Assembly: GCA_012845835.1 (NCBI GenBank)
Contig: JABAKD010000021.1
Span: 10,837,199 to 10,901,198, forward strand
Direction: 5' to 3'
DNA: 64,000 nt
DNA from: Undaria pinnatifida
Lineage: Eukaryota; Sar; Phaeophyceae; Laminariales; Alariaceae
Below, piece by piece: positions 1 through 13,700 of this stretch. Position 1 is the stretch's first letter. Each line of letters starts with the position of its first letter. Under the pieces are notes generated by a model. The model was given only the letters and a program-made list of their open reading frames with translations, did no database searches and was not told the origin of the DNA. The position numbers were made by a program, and so were the translations under genes.

Positions 1-330
1 CAACCCAACCCAACCCAACCCAACCCAACCCAACCCAACCCAACCCAACCCAACCCAACCCAACCCAACCCAACCCAACCCAACCCAACCCAACCCAACC
101 CAACCCAACCCAACCCAACCCAACCCAACCCAACCCAACCCAACCCAACCCAACCCAACCCAACCCAACCCAACCCAACCCAACCCAACCCAACCCAACC
201 CAACCCAACCCAACCCAACCCAACCCAACCCAACCCAACCCAACCCAACCCAACCCAACCCAACCCAACCCAACCCAACCCAACCCAACCCTACCCAACC
301 CAACCCATCCCAACCCGACACAACCGAACC
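1..330. repeat. (CCCAA)n microsatellite
   Basis: Near-perfect pentamer repeat, grading into AACCG units at the right end. Confidence 0.95.
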
Positions 331-547
331 GAACCGAACCGAACCGCTTTACTACTGTCAAAATTGTCTCCGCGCCAATTTCAAGGTCTTCGTTGAGTGC
401 AGTCCTGAAAAAAGTAGCCTGACCTCTACACGAAACTGAATGTCGAACCCGAGCATCAAAATTCGATACCAAACTTCAATTCCGAATCTCAAGATTCCGA
501 ATCTTGATCCCAAAATCTCAATCCCAAAATCTAAACCCCGAAATCTC

Positions 548-944
548 AATCCAACACGGGTGACATTACGATCGACATGTTCTCGGCGACGCCAAGCTAC
601 CAGCGCTTCTCAAAAGCGTTCTGTTCGCGGTTTGGGGCCAGCTGGTCAGCGTCGATCTGATTAGAACCGAAACCGAACCAAACCGAACTGTTTTACTATT
701 GAAATTTTGTCTCCTTACTATTTCCAAGTTGTTTGCTCCCTGAAACGTCGGCGCAATCCTGAAAGAGGTACTAGCCCAACCTTTGACATGAACCGAAATC
801 TGATACCGAGTCTGAAATCCGAATACCCTACTTCATGATGATTGCGCGGATTTAAAACGAGCGTAGGGGCATTATGACCGATGTTTATTGGCGACGCCAG
901 CGACCAGCATCTCACAAAGCGTCCTGTTCGTGGCTTGGGTCGTG
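548..944 (+). repeat. Two decayed copies of the exon 1 start (548-664 and 858-944)
   Basis: Both stretches align base by base with 1568-1665, including the CAAAGCGT-CTGTTCG and TGGG core. Spacers of (AACCG)n-like and ATCCGAATC-rich sequence also recur between them, so the unit is about 320 bp. Confidence 0.8.
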
Positions 945-1083
945 CACATCCAACCTATAAACCCAACCCATCTAGTTTGCGTTGCTGTCATTGGGAGTTT
1001 GGGTGTGTACGTCCCGAACACGGTTGAAACTCGAAAGTATGTCGTGTGATCAAGTAAACCGCCGGTTGCAGCCCCAATCCCAT

Positions 1084-1500
1084 CCAACCCAAACCAACTC
1101 AACCCTACTCGACCCAGCCCAACCCAATCCAACCCAACCCAACCCAACCCAACCCAACCCAACCCAACCCAACCCAACCCAACCCAACCCAACCCAACCC
1201 AACCCAACCCAACCCAACCCAACCCAACCCAACCCAACCCAACCCAACCCAACCCAACCCAACCCAACCCAACCCAACCCAACCCAACCCAACCCAACCC
1301 AACCCAACCCAACCCAACCCAACCCAACCCAACCCAACCCAACCCAACCCAACCCAACCCAACCCAACCCAACCCAACCCAACCCAACCCAACCCAACCC
1401 AACCCAACCCAACCACCCAACCCAACCCAACCCAACCCAACCCAACCCAACCCAACCCAACCCAACCCAACCCAACCCAACTCAACTCAACTCAACCCAA
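1084..1500. repeat. (CCCAA)n microsatellite before exon 1
   Basis: About 400 bases of CCCAA with one CCACC slip near 1412. It ends about 65 bases before the exon 1 acceptor. Confidence 0.95.
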
Positions 1501-1566
1501 TCCCGAGCCCAAACCAATCCCAGCCCAACCCCAAATCCGAATCCGAATCCGAATTTGGAAGCGCAG

Positions 1567-1779
1567 GGAAATTCTGACCGACATTTTCTTGGCAACGCCG
1601 GCGACCATCGCCCCTCAAAGCGTGCTGTTCGTGGCGTGGGGTCAGCTGGTCAGCTTCGATCTTTTCAAGAATGACGACAACAGCTCCGAACCGTACGACG
1701 AGCCGTGCAATGAAGGAATCGAGAAGTTTGATGTGTGGTGCCCGGAGGGACAGGACTCGAGCGACATCCCCTTCTACAG
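1567..1779 (+). CDS. Exon 1 (in window): peroxidase-like domain, degenerate distal heme motif
   Basis: Residues 1-70. The motif WGQLVSFDL (residues 24-32) aligns with the family motif WGQFLDHDL. The heme-ester Asp is Ser29 and the distal catalytic His is Phe30, while the calcium-binding Asp (Asp31) stays. Further on, Cys residues and PFYR match the family's segment after the WGQ motif. The acceptor is GCGCAG at 1561-1566 and the donor AG|GTACGG at 1779/1780; the exon ends in phase 2 and joins exon 2 to give [12 protein letters not shown]. Two decayed copies of this exon's 5' part lie upstream. Confidence 0.85.
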
Positions 1780-4700
1780 GTACGGAACCCTGTTATGGTG
1801 ATAGCTCTTTTATCAAGTATTACGGTGTTCGGCACTGTTGTTGTAACTTCAACCTTACGTTAGATTCAAATTCAAAGTCAATCAACGTTGACTTCAACTT
1901 CCCTTAATTTCGCTTTTCCTTTAATATCAACCCAGTACGTCGACTCTAGCCTCAACTTCATATTCAACTTGAGCTATAAATTCAACCTGACGCGTTTAAT
2001 CTAAACTACTTTTGTACTTCACCCTCAACGTTGAACATAATTTCAATGACGACTGTAACTTCAACCTAGTAAAATATGTTCTTACTCCAAATTAAACCTG
2101 GACGATGTTAATTTAATACATTAGATGCAACAGCAACTTTCGAATTCTCATTCAACGTCAACTTTAACTTCAATCTATGTTCATTTTCAATTTTAAACTT
2201 CAAATTTATGCATGAAATCTAACTTTTTTAGGTCAACTTCTCAATTTCAACTTCAACTTCACCTCTACTTCAGCCTGAATTTATTCACTTCAATGTTTTC
2301 CACAGGTCAAACGCCACAAACTCGCGCAGGACCGGAGTGCGGAGCCCGATAAATTACGCCACATCCTACCTTGATCTAGACTTTGTTTACGGAAGAACAA
2401 AAGAAGACTCGGACATGCTGCGATCAAACGAGGGAGGCTTCATGAACATCACGGAAACGGGGGTACCACACAAAAATGATAATGGTACTTGGCTTGTGAG
2501 TACGTTTCGTGTTTTTTCCGGGGGGGGAGGCGTGCTGGTTTGTTGCTTGCCTTAGCTAATTGACCACTGACCATGCATCCCTCTAGAGACGGAGCACCGC
2601 GTGTATGTTTGCGGGGTGCGGGTTGGAGGGGAGAGGGCGGAAGGGGGGGCACACCTATTATTGTTGCTTGATTCAATCATTTGACGTTTGACCACGCCCT
2701 CCCTTTTGACGAAGCAGGGGGGTTGGGAGGGACTGGGGCGGGGGGGTTGCAGTTGTTGGTGGTGATGGTGGTTGTGGTTGGTAAAGGCGCGGACGATTGA
2801 ACGAGGGAGGTCTGATGAAGATCCTGGATACGGGCGTACTGCACATGAACTACATGTTACTTGGCTTGTGAGGTTTTGCATTCCCTGTTTGGTGAGGGCG
2901 GGGGCGGGGGGTTGTTAGTTTTGGTGGCGGTGTGAGGGCGGGGGGGGGGTGTTAGTTTTGGTGGCGGTGAATTATTGGTAATGAGGCGTGTTCTTTTCAG
3001 AGGTATTAGTAGTAGCAGTAGTGGTAGTAGTAGTGGTAGTAGTAGTAGCAGCAGCAGTAGCAGTAGTAGTAGTAGCAGTAGTAGCAGTAGTAGCAACAGT
3101 GCAGCAGTACATATTGTTAAAGTATAGACTATGCCAACCAAAAAATGTATTCAACAATTGCCTTGCCCTTAACCACGTGTTCTTCCGTCCCTCGCCGCCC
3201 CCACCCCCACCCCCTGGAGCCGACCGGATCCCCCCCTACCCTACCCATCTCCCTGCCCTAACGCCTGCCTGGTCGGTGAAAACCTGGCGTACTCCGTCCC
3301 GGCAATATAGGGATGCGAGGGTCTGTGGTTATGCATGAAATGAGCACCCCCCCTCCCCCCACCCTTGTGTTGGATTATTTGGACAGATTGCCGACCAGCG
3401 CACGGCTGGTTTTCCGGTGACGTTTGCCCTGCACATCGTGCTGCTGTTGGAGCACAATCGGTGTTGCACTGACATCGCTCCGGACCTGGGGTACAGCGGT
3501 AACGAGGTAAGTCCACCGGCTTGGCAATCGACCATCGCATCGATCATCAGTTTCCATCAACATAATTGGCACGCTGCAAAAAAAAGGCCCCAAATACCCC
3601 CCCCTACCGTAGCTTTGGTCCACTGCAAAAAGAGGTCCCTAGTAAAGGGACCCCCCCCTCTACCACAGCTTTGGACCACTGCAAAAAAAAGGTCCCTAAT
3701 AAAGGGACCCCCTACCGTAGCTTTAGACTACTGCGAAAAAAGGTCCCTAACAAAGGGATCCCCCTACCGTAGCTTTGGACCACTGCAAAAAAAGGTCCCT
3801 AATAAAGCCCCCCCCTACCGTAGCGAAAAAAGGTCCCTAATAAAGGGACCCCCCCTATCGTAGCTTTGGACTATCATATCATATCACCATATCATACCAC
3901 CATATCATATCACCATATCATATCATGCCATATCATATCATACCATATCCTATAACATCATATAACATTATTCATATCTTATCACATATCCTATCATATC
4001 TTTACACGTAACATCATGCCAGGAACAATATCGTATAACATTGTACCACATCATACCGTGAAATATAGCATTATATCATGCCGTACGTACCGTTATCGTT
4101 TTGCAGGATATTTTCCAGGCGTGTCGAGCCTGGACGATTGCATCTTACCAAGAAGTTGTGAAGAACGATTTCGCCATCCGCCTCGTGGGCGTCGAGGTGG
4201 TCGACGAATACGCTCGGGTCAACAACGGTGCCCCGTTCGGTGAGTAAAAAGGGGGGGAGCGGTACTCATTTTAAAGGGACGGGGGAGGGAGGGAGTGCAG
4301 GAGACGGGGGGGGGGGGAGGCATGGAGGAGGGGGAGGCGTGGAGGTGACATGAGGGCGGTAGACGAGTACGCTCGGGTTGACAGCGGTGACCCGAATGGT
4401 GAGCAAGAAGGTACTCATTTTCAGGGAACGGGGTAAGGAGGGAGTGGAGGTAAGGGGAGGGGAGAGGGGTGTTTGTGTCTTTTTTGGGGGGGGGGGCGTG
4501 GAGGTGGTAGACGAGTACACTCCGGTTGGCAGCGATGACCCGTTTGGTGAGCAGGGGGGGGGGGGTGGGATACTCACTCTGAGGGGGCGGGGGGGAAGGG
4601 GGTAGGAAAGAGGGAGGTAGAGATTGGGGGGGGGGGGGGGGGGGGGAGTGGGGGGATGGTAGATGATTATACTCCGGTATCCAACGGTGACCCATTTAGT

Positions 4701-7700
4701 GAGCAAGAACTGGGGGGGTACTCCTTTTGAAGGGGGGGTCGAGGAGAAGCGGGAGGAGGTGGGGGGTGGAGAAAAGGGTAGAGGCGTGGAGGTGGTAGAC
4801 GAGTGAAGTCCGGTTAAAAACGTTTACCAATTGGTGAGGAAACAAGGGGGGTGGGGGAAGGTAAAGGGGGATGGAGGGGGAGTAGAGGGGCGGAGAGGGT
4901 TTGTGGAGGAGGTAGACGATTATACTCCGCTTATCAACGCTGACCCACTCGGTGAGAAATATAACGAACCATCAGTCGGGAGGAGCGGGGAGAGGGAGGG
5001 TGGGAGGGAGGATGGCAAAAAAGATGACACGTACGACGTAATTCCAAAATGCAATTCCCCCTTTTGTCCCTCCTGCCCTAACTTCCGCTGATATTTCCCC
5101 TACACCCACCCCACTTGTTAGTGAAGACCCGACGTGCTCCGTCCCGGCATAGTAAGGATGCGAGGGTCTATAGTCATACGACTACGGCCATGCATAAAAT
5201 GAGTACACCCTCCCCCTCTTGAACCTCTCTCCCTCCATCCATATATCTCTGCATGTTGCTGCCCAGAATCCTCTTCCTACTCCTCCTCTTCCTGGCCCTC
5301 CTCTTCCGTCCCTGGCACCTCCTCTGCAAAGGAGGCCAACGACAACTTCAACTTCTTCAGGTTCAACGAGAGCACGAACGCCGGGGCCGATGTGTTCGCG
5401 ACAACGGTGGGAACAGCGGCTCTTCACGCCGCCCTTCCATCTACGGTCAGAATAGTAGGAGAGGATTACATCCCGACGCTCGAGGTAAGGACCGATGATC
5501 TTTATTTGTGTTTTTCCGGAAGATCCTCGCTTCGTTTAGGAGCGCGATTCTGTGGACGAAAAAAACCCCTGTTTTTCTAACTAGATATCGATGGACTAGC
5601 AATCAGCCCCATGGGCTCAGGTGTACAACGTTTAAAGCAACAAATTAGGAAAACGCCAACGGGTTTAGCTTAAACCATTCAATCGGTCGTACTCACAGTT
5701 GAGCCATCCCACGGTAGGAGTGCAGCAGATTCTAAGAAGTTTCTAAGCTTTCCCCACACGAGGAACTCAATACCTCACCCTGTTATACATGACTTCGAAG
5801 GCATTCGTTCGTTCGCACAACCCGACCAAGCTTCTATGCTCCCTTAGTCCCAAAACAATACGTACAGTCGTCCCCGCTTTAAAGACGCTCGGCTTAAGTC
5901 AACTCCCCGCTATAAAGACGACATTTTTTACAGAACCATGGTGGCCCGCAGATAAGACATACAGTAGGGGGGTGTCGTTTTTTCTCCAATTCCATTCCAC
6001 GGCCCCCCCAAAATTTATCTCGCGAAGCTGCTCAGACAGCGGTCTGCTGCTTTCGACGCTGCTACCTGTGGGTATGGAGAGATTCCTCCCGTCTACTGGC
6101 GGGTCGTAGACATGGACGCTAAGAGTACACCGAAGGTGTTGACCGAGAACTTGTTTGTCGAGAGAGGCGCGGGCCTCTCTGAGAGCGAAGTACGGCAGGC
6201 AGTCAAGATTTGGCTTCGTGTTGAGGATGACCCAGAGGTGTTGGACGAAGAGAAGGAGCTAGAACTCCAGGATCTAGAGGACAACTTCAACGGCATCGAA
6301 CTTGCTGACGGGGAGTCGGGTGACGAGGAAGACGACCTTAGCCCAGACTCGTGCGTCACAACCTCCCTTTCAGAAGCCGAAGTCCGCTCTCGTCTTGAGG
6401 AAGTTCGTTCCTACTTGTACGCGAAAGGGGGAAACGGCGAATACAGCGAATCGCTATTCCTTCTTTCGAGAACCGTTCATTCGTTTACACATGAAACTCA
6501 AGTCAAGCGTAGAGCGAAGGGGAGGGGTGAGGTGCAGTCCACCCTTCGTGATGCATGGAAGTCGTAGTTTGGGAATGCCGTTCTTTGGGCTAAGGTCGCT
6601 GGTGCGATCTGTGATTTTGCTTCGCTCGGCAAACATGTTTCATGCTCTGTGTGGATTCGGTTTTTAAAACTGCAGTGGAGTGAGCTCTCTTTGTTTCAGC
6701 GTTGTGCGTGTTTCGTGCTTCATGGTGTTATTTTTCCCCTGTACTCGAGCTGTGTGGTTTCGGGCGCAGGTGGCTCTCTGGTTGGTACGTGACGTTGAAA
6801 CGGCAGTACGCATATTTTTCATGTGGTGACTACATGAAGCGTAGGCTTCAGAGGAGTGATTTTCAAGTGGGCCAACGAGAGACTAAATGTACTCGAATAC
6901 AGGTTCCCTTGTTTGTAAATACGAACGCAAAGCACGCGCAGTCCACACACGCAAGTAGTCTATGTGCAGCGCCAAGGTTGTAGTTTCTCAGGTTGGCGCG
7001 GGTGGAGGTGATGTCCGCGAAAACTTAAATTCTACATACCTACAACGGCGTGGTGATTCTTTTTCGGCGTTTGCCTGTCATGCCAGTATTCCTGCTGAAA
7101 TGGCGCGTCGTTTGACGTAGGTTACGTCTCCGTTGACCCCGGGGAAGGGGAGTTATTGTCCCCGGAAAGTTAAAGACGATTCCCCGGGTTAAAGACGCCC
7201 TGAAAAAAAAACCCATGTGCGTCTTTAAAGCGGGGTCGACTGTACTCGTGAAATTAGTGTACTAATGACTAGCCGCTAGTTACCTCGCTTGAGGAGCTCA
7301 ATCGGACGTGTAAATTATTAGTCAATCCAACAACTGCGACCCCTACGGTGGGATGAGTTGGTTGAGGGGGGGGGGGGGGGGGAGGTACCCCTGCTTTTAC
7401 TACTGGGGTTTGAGCCAATCGCGCGAGTGACTCTGTACCTCACGGGCAAAAACAAAACTTTATTAGTGAAACAGGTAATTTTTCTTGTTTTTTTTTCGCA
7501 GCTTAGCTTTTACCATTCCATCTTGCGGGATCACATCGCGATTTTTTTTTTAACGCACAGTACGAAAGGCCGATTCTACGATAGCCCCCCCCCCCCCCCC
7601 CCGAAACCAGCTATTTTTTTCAACGAACGCTTCACGACCGCTCGGCACGAGGAAGAGTGGTATGAAAACGTCATCTTCGTGTATGTCCTTGTTTGCAAAG

Positions 7701-10700
7701 GACCACCGAACGATGACCGTCGGGATGGCAAGGGGTCACCTTTTTCAGGAGACACGGCCGATAAGCTGGTTTCAAAACCCTCTAATTTGTTGAACAAATG
7801 TTGGGAGGGCTACCTGAGTAAGACTCGAAAGCTTAAACCACGAAAGTTACAGGGTCACTCGCGCGAGCGACACCGAGCCACTGCAAGAGCATGATCCAAA
7901 ATACCAGCAACATCCTTCCACCCTCCATCACCCCTCCCCCCCTCCTGCTCCCCCCCCCTCCCCCCCCCCCCCCCCCCCGCTAGTCTGCCTAGTTGGCGAA
8001 AACCCGACGTGCTCCTTCCCGGCATAGTAGGAATGCGAGGGTTTATGGTCATACGACTACGGCCATGCACGAACTGAGTAACCCCCTCCCCCCCCCCCCC
8101 CCACGTCCAACCCCCATCCCCATCCCTTCAATTTTCATCACAAAAATAGGACAATACGGAGCTCACAGTAGCAGTGGCCGATTTGGAGGGTATTTTCCTG
8201 CGAAATAACGTCAGCAGCATTTTAAGGGGGGCGGCGCTGTCGAGCACGTTCAATATCGGGGTTCACTTTGCCTCCGCCGTATCGGTGGCCTCGTCCTTGT
8301 TCAAGCTACCGGTCGACGCCGTACAGAGAGGGAGGGATCACGGTGAGTTCTTGGCCCTCTTGGAGCGGGAGCGTCAGTTTCTCACGCGCATTGTCTCTGC
8401 TTTGATGTTTTTTTGTTTTTTCCGCAATTTTCTGAGTTTCTTGTTTGTTTTTTTTTGTTCAATGTTTGGTGCTGTAGCTTTCTGAGATTCTCCTTTTGTT
8501 GGGCTTTTGCAATGTTTTTGTGTGTGTTTTGGTTGTGTCTTTCCGCGTCAGTGGAGCTTTGGAGCGTTGGTGGGCGTTACTGTTTCCGAGAAAGTTGTGC
8601 CGTGTTGTCTTCAGGTCACAAAACGATATCACCACGGGCACTTCGGCCCACTCACACTCAACAACCACTCCTTCCGTCCCTCTGTCCTTCGGTTCCTCCG
8701 TCCCTCCCTCCCTCCCTCCCTCCCTCCTTCCCTTTCTCCCTCCCCCCGTCCCTCCCTCCCTCCTTCCCTCCCTCCCCATCCATCCCATATAGGCGTTCCC
8801 ACCTATAATGATGCGCGAGAAGCGTACGGACTCGCCCGAGCAGCGTCATTCTCTGATATTACTACTGATCGAATCGTGGCGCAGATGCTGAATGACACGT
8901 ACGGCGGGGACATCGGTCTGCTGGATGCCTTTACGGGGGCTCTGGCGGAGGGGAACGGGATGCTGTCGCACGATATTTTCGGCGACCTGTTGCGGGTATG
9001 TACAATCAAAAAGACCACGACGCGCGCGATGATATAGGGGAGGTGGCCCTTTTTTTTTTGGTGGGAAAAAAATACAAGCCTTTGTAAAAGATGACGCACG
9101 CTACGATAAAAAAAAGACGCGTTCTACGATAGAGGTATACCGTTTTGTGGCGGAAATGGTTTCTGAATACGATTGAGGTATACCGTTTTTTGGCGGGAAT
9201 GGTTTCTGAATACGATAGAGGTATACCGTTTTTTGGCGGAAGTGGTTTCTGAATACGATAGAGGTATACCGTTTTTCGGCGGAAATGGTTTCTAAATACG
9301 ATAGAGGTATACCGTTTTTTGGCGGAAATGGTTTCTGAATGACGGGGCTCCTCAACCCGAAAATCGTCGTAAATAGGCCATATATATTTTTTTCGTGTTT
9401 CTCGTTGTGTATTTTTAGGCCATAGGATTCTTTATCCGGTAGGGGGGTTCGTTTTTCTCCAAAATCAGTTTGTGGGAGAGGTTTAACTGAAGCTTCCAAA
9501 ATCGAGGTATCTCAGAAAAAAAACGGGTGCAACTCTACCGCGGCACTTGTCGGTGGCACTTTTGGGGGGGACAACAAAAAACGAAAACTAGTAAGAGACG
9601 ACGCGCGCTACGTTTTTTGTTTGTTTTTTTCCACACTTACTTCTACTTTCCAGCTTTTAAACAAGCCGTGGTCACAGGTGTCGTCCCTTCTTTCCCCCGG
9701 TTCTCGCCTTCAATTTTATCGCGCATAGGGTTCAGTAATCCCACTTCTCGTCGATTTTTTCATCGAGTGTTGCTAACTCACGCTCTCTCGTTTCCCGCAA
9801 GCCAATTTGTGCACAAGAAAAAGTCCCCACGAATTTGTTCGAGTCTGCGCTCGGGGGTCGGGGGGACTCGAGCTCATGAAACTGACCTATACCAGGCTCG
9901 AGGATAACCTGATACGCCACCGGGGCTACGATGTAGAGAGGTGGCACGTTCGGGGGGGCAAAAAACAAGATTTTGTAAAAGCGCGCTAAGATATAGAGGG
10001 GTGGCACCTTTTGAGAGGGGAAAAACATACATATTTTCCAAAAGACGACGCGCGCTACCATGTTGCACAAGGTGACACTATTTTTAGGGGTGTGTCGTTC
10101 TGCGCCCCCCCCCCCCCCCCAACTTTTCTCTAACAAAATCGCCGGTTTTGAAACCAGCTCCCGGTCTCATCTGCTGAAACACGGTGTCCCTTGAAACCCC
10201 GACGTCATCGTTCGATGGACCTTTGCACACAATAAAACATATGGAGGCATTTTAGCACCCTTCCTCGTGTCGAGCAGCCATGAAATGTTCCTTGAAGAAA
10301 AATCGTTGGTTTGGAGGAGGGCTATCGCAGAATCAGTCTGGGAAAAAATTATACTCGGAGTATTTTCTAAAAGACAGCGCGCGCTACCACGACGTAGAGA
10401 GGTGACACTTTTTTTTTCGGGGGGGAAACATGTTTTCTAATAGACTACGCGCGCTGCGATGTACAGAAGCACTTGTGACACTTTTTTTTGGGGGGGGAAG
10501 GGGGCTGTATTTTTTGGTATAATAGACGACGGGCGCTACGATGTGGAAAGGTGGCACTTTATTGGGGGGCACAAAAACAAAATAGATGCTGAATGAATGA
10601 CAGGGTCTCCTTAATTAACCCACTTCCAACTCCTAAAATTTCCTAGTCTAACTCCAAGTGTTTGGGCTCCATGTTGGGAGTGCGGTGCTAAAAGGGTTGG

Positions 10701-13700
10701 GGAGCCGTAGACGCGTTCTACGATGGAGGTGCTCCGCTTTTTTCTCTAATTCTACTCCTTAATTTGGGAGCTTAAGACTTCTCTTAAGACAAAAACTGAT
10801 TTCAAGGAGAAAAAAAAGCTGCTATGATCCCGGATGAAAAATCCCATGGCCTAGGTACACGACAAGAATCATGCAAAAAATAAAAATGTCGTATTTCCGA
10901 CGATTTTGGGATAAGGAGCTCTCCGTCATTCAGAAAAAAAAATCCGCCAAAAAACGGTATACCTCTATTGCAGCATGCATCCGTAGCCTGCAGCCAAGAG
11001 CTGTAATGCGAGAGAGAGGTTGTTACACCCCTGCTGAGCACACCCCCCGTCCCTTTCGCTTTTGTACAACGTTAATCCATTTGTTCGGTTGGGAGCTTTT
11101 CGTTTGCTTTTTGCTTTTGCTTTTTGCTAGTGCATTCGCTCTTGCTTTTGCTTTTGCTTTTTGCTTTTGATTTTTGCAACTGTTTTTGCTTTTCGCTTTT
11201 TTTTTTTTGCTATTGCTTTTGCCTTTTGCTTTTGCCTTTTGCTTTTGCCTTTTGCTTTTGCCTTTTGCTTTTGCTTTTGCTTTTGCTTTTGCTTTTGCTT
11301 TTGCTTTTGCTTTTGCTTTTGCTTTTGCTTTTGCTTTTGCTTTTGCTTTTGCTTTTGCTTTGCTTTGCTTTTGCTTTTGCTTTTGCTTTTGCTTTTGCTT
11401 TTGCTTTTGCTTTTGCTTTTGCTTTTGCTTTTGCTTTTGCTTTTGCTTTTGCTTTTGCTTTTGCTTTTGCTTTTGCTTTTGCTTTTGCTTTTGCTTTTGC
11501 TTTTGCTTTTGCTTTTGCTTTTGCTTTTGCTTTTGCTTTTGCTTTTGCTTTTGCTTTTGCTTTTGCTTTTGCTTTTGCTTTTGCTTTTGCTTTTGCTTTT
11601 GCTTTTGCTTTTGCTTTTGCTTTTGCTTTTGCTTTTGCTTTTGCTTTTGCTTTTGCTTTTGCTTTTGCTTTTGCTTTTGCTTTTGCTTTTGCTTTTGCTT
11701 TTGCTTTTGCTTTTGCTTTTGCTTTTGCTTTTGCTTTTGCTTTTGCTTTTGCTTTTGCTTTTGCTTTTGCTTTTGCTTTTGCTTTTGCTTTTGCTTTTGC
11801 TTTTGCTTTTGCTTTTGCTTTTGCTTTTGATTTTGATTTTGATTTTGATTTTGATTTTGATTTTGATTTTGATTTTGATTTTGATTTTGATTTTGATTTT
11901 GATTTTGCTTTTGATTTTGATTTTGATTTTGATTTTGATTTTGCTTTTGCTTTTGCTTTTGCTTTTGCTTTTGCTTTTGCTTTTGCTTTCGTTTTGTCTT
12001 TCACCCGTGCTCTTGCTTTAGCACCATCAATATCACCATTCTTCGGTCGTTCCCACCCCCTCCTATATTTCGGTCCTCGTTTTTCTCGTTTTTGCGACAT
12101 CAAACCGTTTTTTGGTCGTTTTTTTTATCACCTTTTGCCCGTCGGTGTACATAAACAAGGCGGCGTGGCGAGAACAGTTGTTCCGGGTGATGACCGGAGA
12201 CCGCCTGTGGCACAACGTCACTAACAAGATTGAGGACACGGAGGGCACTACCCTTCGGGGCCTCATAAGGTACCCCCCCCCCTCCCCCCCCTCCACTAGT
12301 TGTATGTATCGAAGATGAGGTGGATCCGGTAAATTTCAAATGGAAGTGGGGAGAAGATGAAACACCGATCGCAGACCAATATACGTACCTTGACGTAGAG
12401 ATGTCAAAGGACTGCTCTTAGGATGCACACTTAGCCAAAGTATTAGGAAAGGGCAAATCACAAGTAGGCAAAAATGCATGCGATCCTGGCAGGCCCGCCA
12501 TTTGACACTAGGAGTAAAATATATATTCTGATTAATGTGATTGTACCAAAGTAAGAGTATGCAAGTATGGGAAGGGAACGCGAAGCTAGTAAAACAGCTG
12601 GAAAACATTGCAGCTGGCAGCATCTAAAAATGTACTAGGATGCTCAAGTACGACGAGTAATGCAGTATTAAGAGAAGAACTAGGAATGCACCCACTGAAA
12701 ACAAATAGAGACGTGAGAAAGTTGAAATGACAATATAAAGTAAAGAACATGCCAGAAAAGAGGTTGCCATCCATAGTTGATATGTCGGTATGAGAGAAAA
12801 TATCAAAAGGGCGAGCTGGAATAAGACGTATTTGCACGGCCCAATGGACTACGCGAAAAAGCTGAAACTGCGATTTCGTGTAGGGGACCTGGACCTACCA
12901 GAAAGAAGAAAGAGATATACCAGTAGTCGGGAGGAGGATGACATGGTTACACATATGTGTCCGTGTAGCACAACAATAGAGAGTAGAACTCACATACTAA
13001 GAGAATGTGAAATGTGCAAGGAGGAACGGGGTGTGTTAGAGGAGGAGATGAGGGAATTAGACGTATGCGACATGGAAGAGTTTGGTAGACTGGAGAGTAG
13101 CGAGAAAACGATCGCTATCCTAGGAGATAGATGGTGGCCGCAGACGGCGAAACAGGACGGGGATAGGATAAGCAAACGGTTTATTTGCACTGTAATGAAT
13201 GGAAGAGGCGTAATGATCGCCCAAATGTTGGAGGTATCTCTATTGGGAGTAGGCACGGTGCTCCGTCTCGATCGGAATGAGTGGTCAATGGTCAAATGAC
13301 TAAGGCAGCAACAAATGAGTACCCCTCCCCCCCCCGCTCCCTCCACTGCCCCCGTGGCTTGCGTCCGCTCTTCTCTCCTCACACGTCCCTCTACATTTGC
13401 CCTCCCCCCTCCGCCCCCTTCCTGTCTCTTCCCGTCCCGTCCCCCTCCCCCCGCCCCCCCTCCATTCCACGCCTCCCTTACTCATGCGAGGCTTTTTGTA
13501 CCCCTCCCGAAATTAGCACACCCGTACCCAACCCACCCACCAAGACCACCGGTTTCGGCCAAACCCTCCGCACGCGGTGTATCTACGACATGATGTACCC
13601 GTTACATGCGAACGACAACGTGACGGATTGGACGGTTTCGCCTCTAACCGTGGCTGCCCTGCTCACCCTTGCTCGTGCGTGTGAATGTTAACCCACCCCT

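Larger units (their letters stand above)
5704..7356 (+). mobile_element. Inverted-repeat element (family M1) interrupted by the pogo-like transposon
   Basis: The left end CATCCCACGGTAGGAGT pairs with the right end CCCTACGGTGGGATG. Inside are GAGGAACTCAATACCTCACC and TTGAGGAGCTCAATCGGAC. Without the inserted element it is about 270 bp. Non-coding and MITE-like. Confidence 0.75.

Noticed and set aside
1-330. CCCAA array as a telomere or chromosome end
   Set aside because: The same pentamer recurs at 1084-1500 inside the gene, and the unit is not a known telomere repeat; the gene continues past it to the left.
872-1674. Gly-Leu-Gly-Trp-Val and Pro-Thr-Gln-Pro-Asn repeat proteins
   Set aside because: Translation artefacts of the CCCAA array on both strands.
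4219-4706. Pro-rich minus-strand open frames
   Set aside because: They are antisense to the G-rich spacers between exon 4 edge copies.
9125-9345. CRISPR-like array (regular short repeats)
   Set aside because: Units are contiguous copies of an MITE end with no unique spacers; the genome is eukaryotic.
11124-12224. Long open frames with Ala-Phe, poly-Leu, Cys-Phe or Lys-Ala repeats
   Set aside because: All frames of a hexamer repeat without stops are open; this is the TTTTGC array.
12790-13299. A host gene with a zinc-knuckle
   Set aside because: The C-x-C...H-I-L-x-E-C tail and its repetition at 15300, 16384 and 28555 show it is the LINE ORF end.
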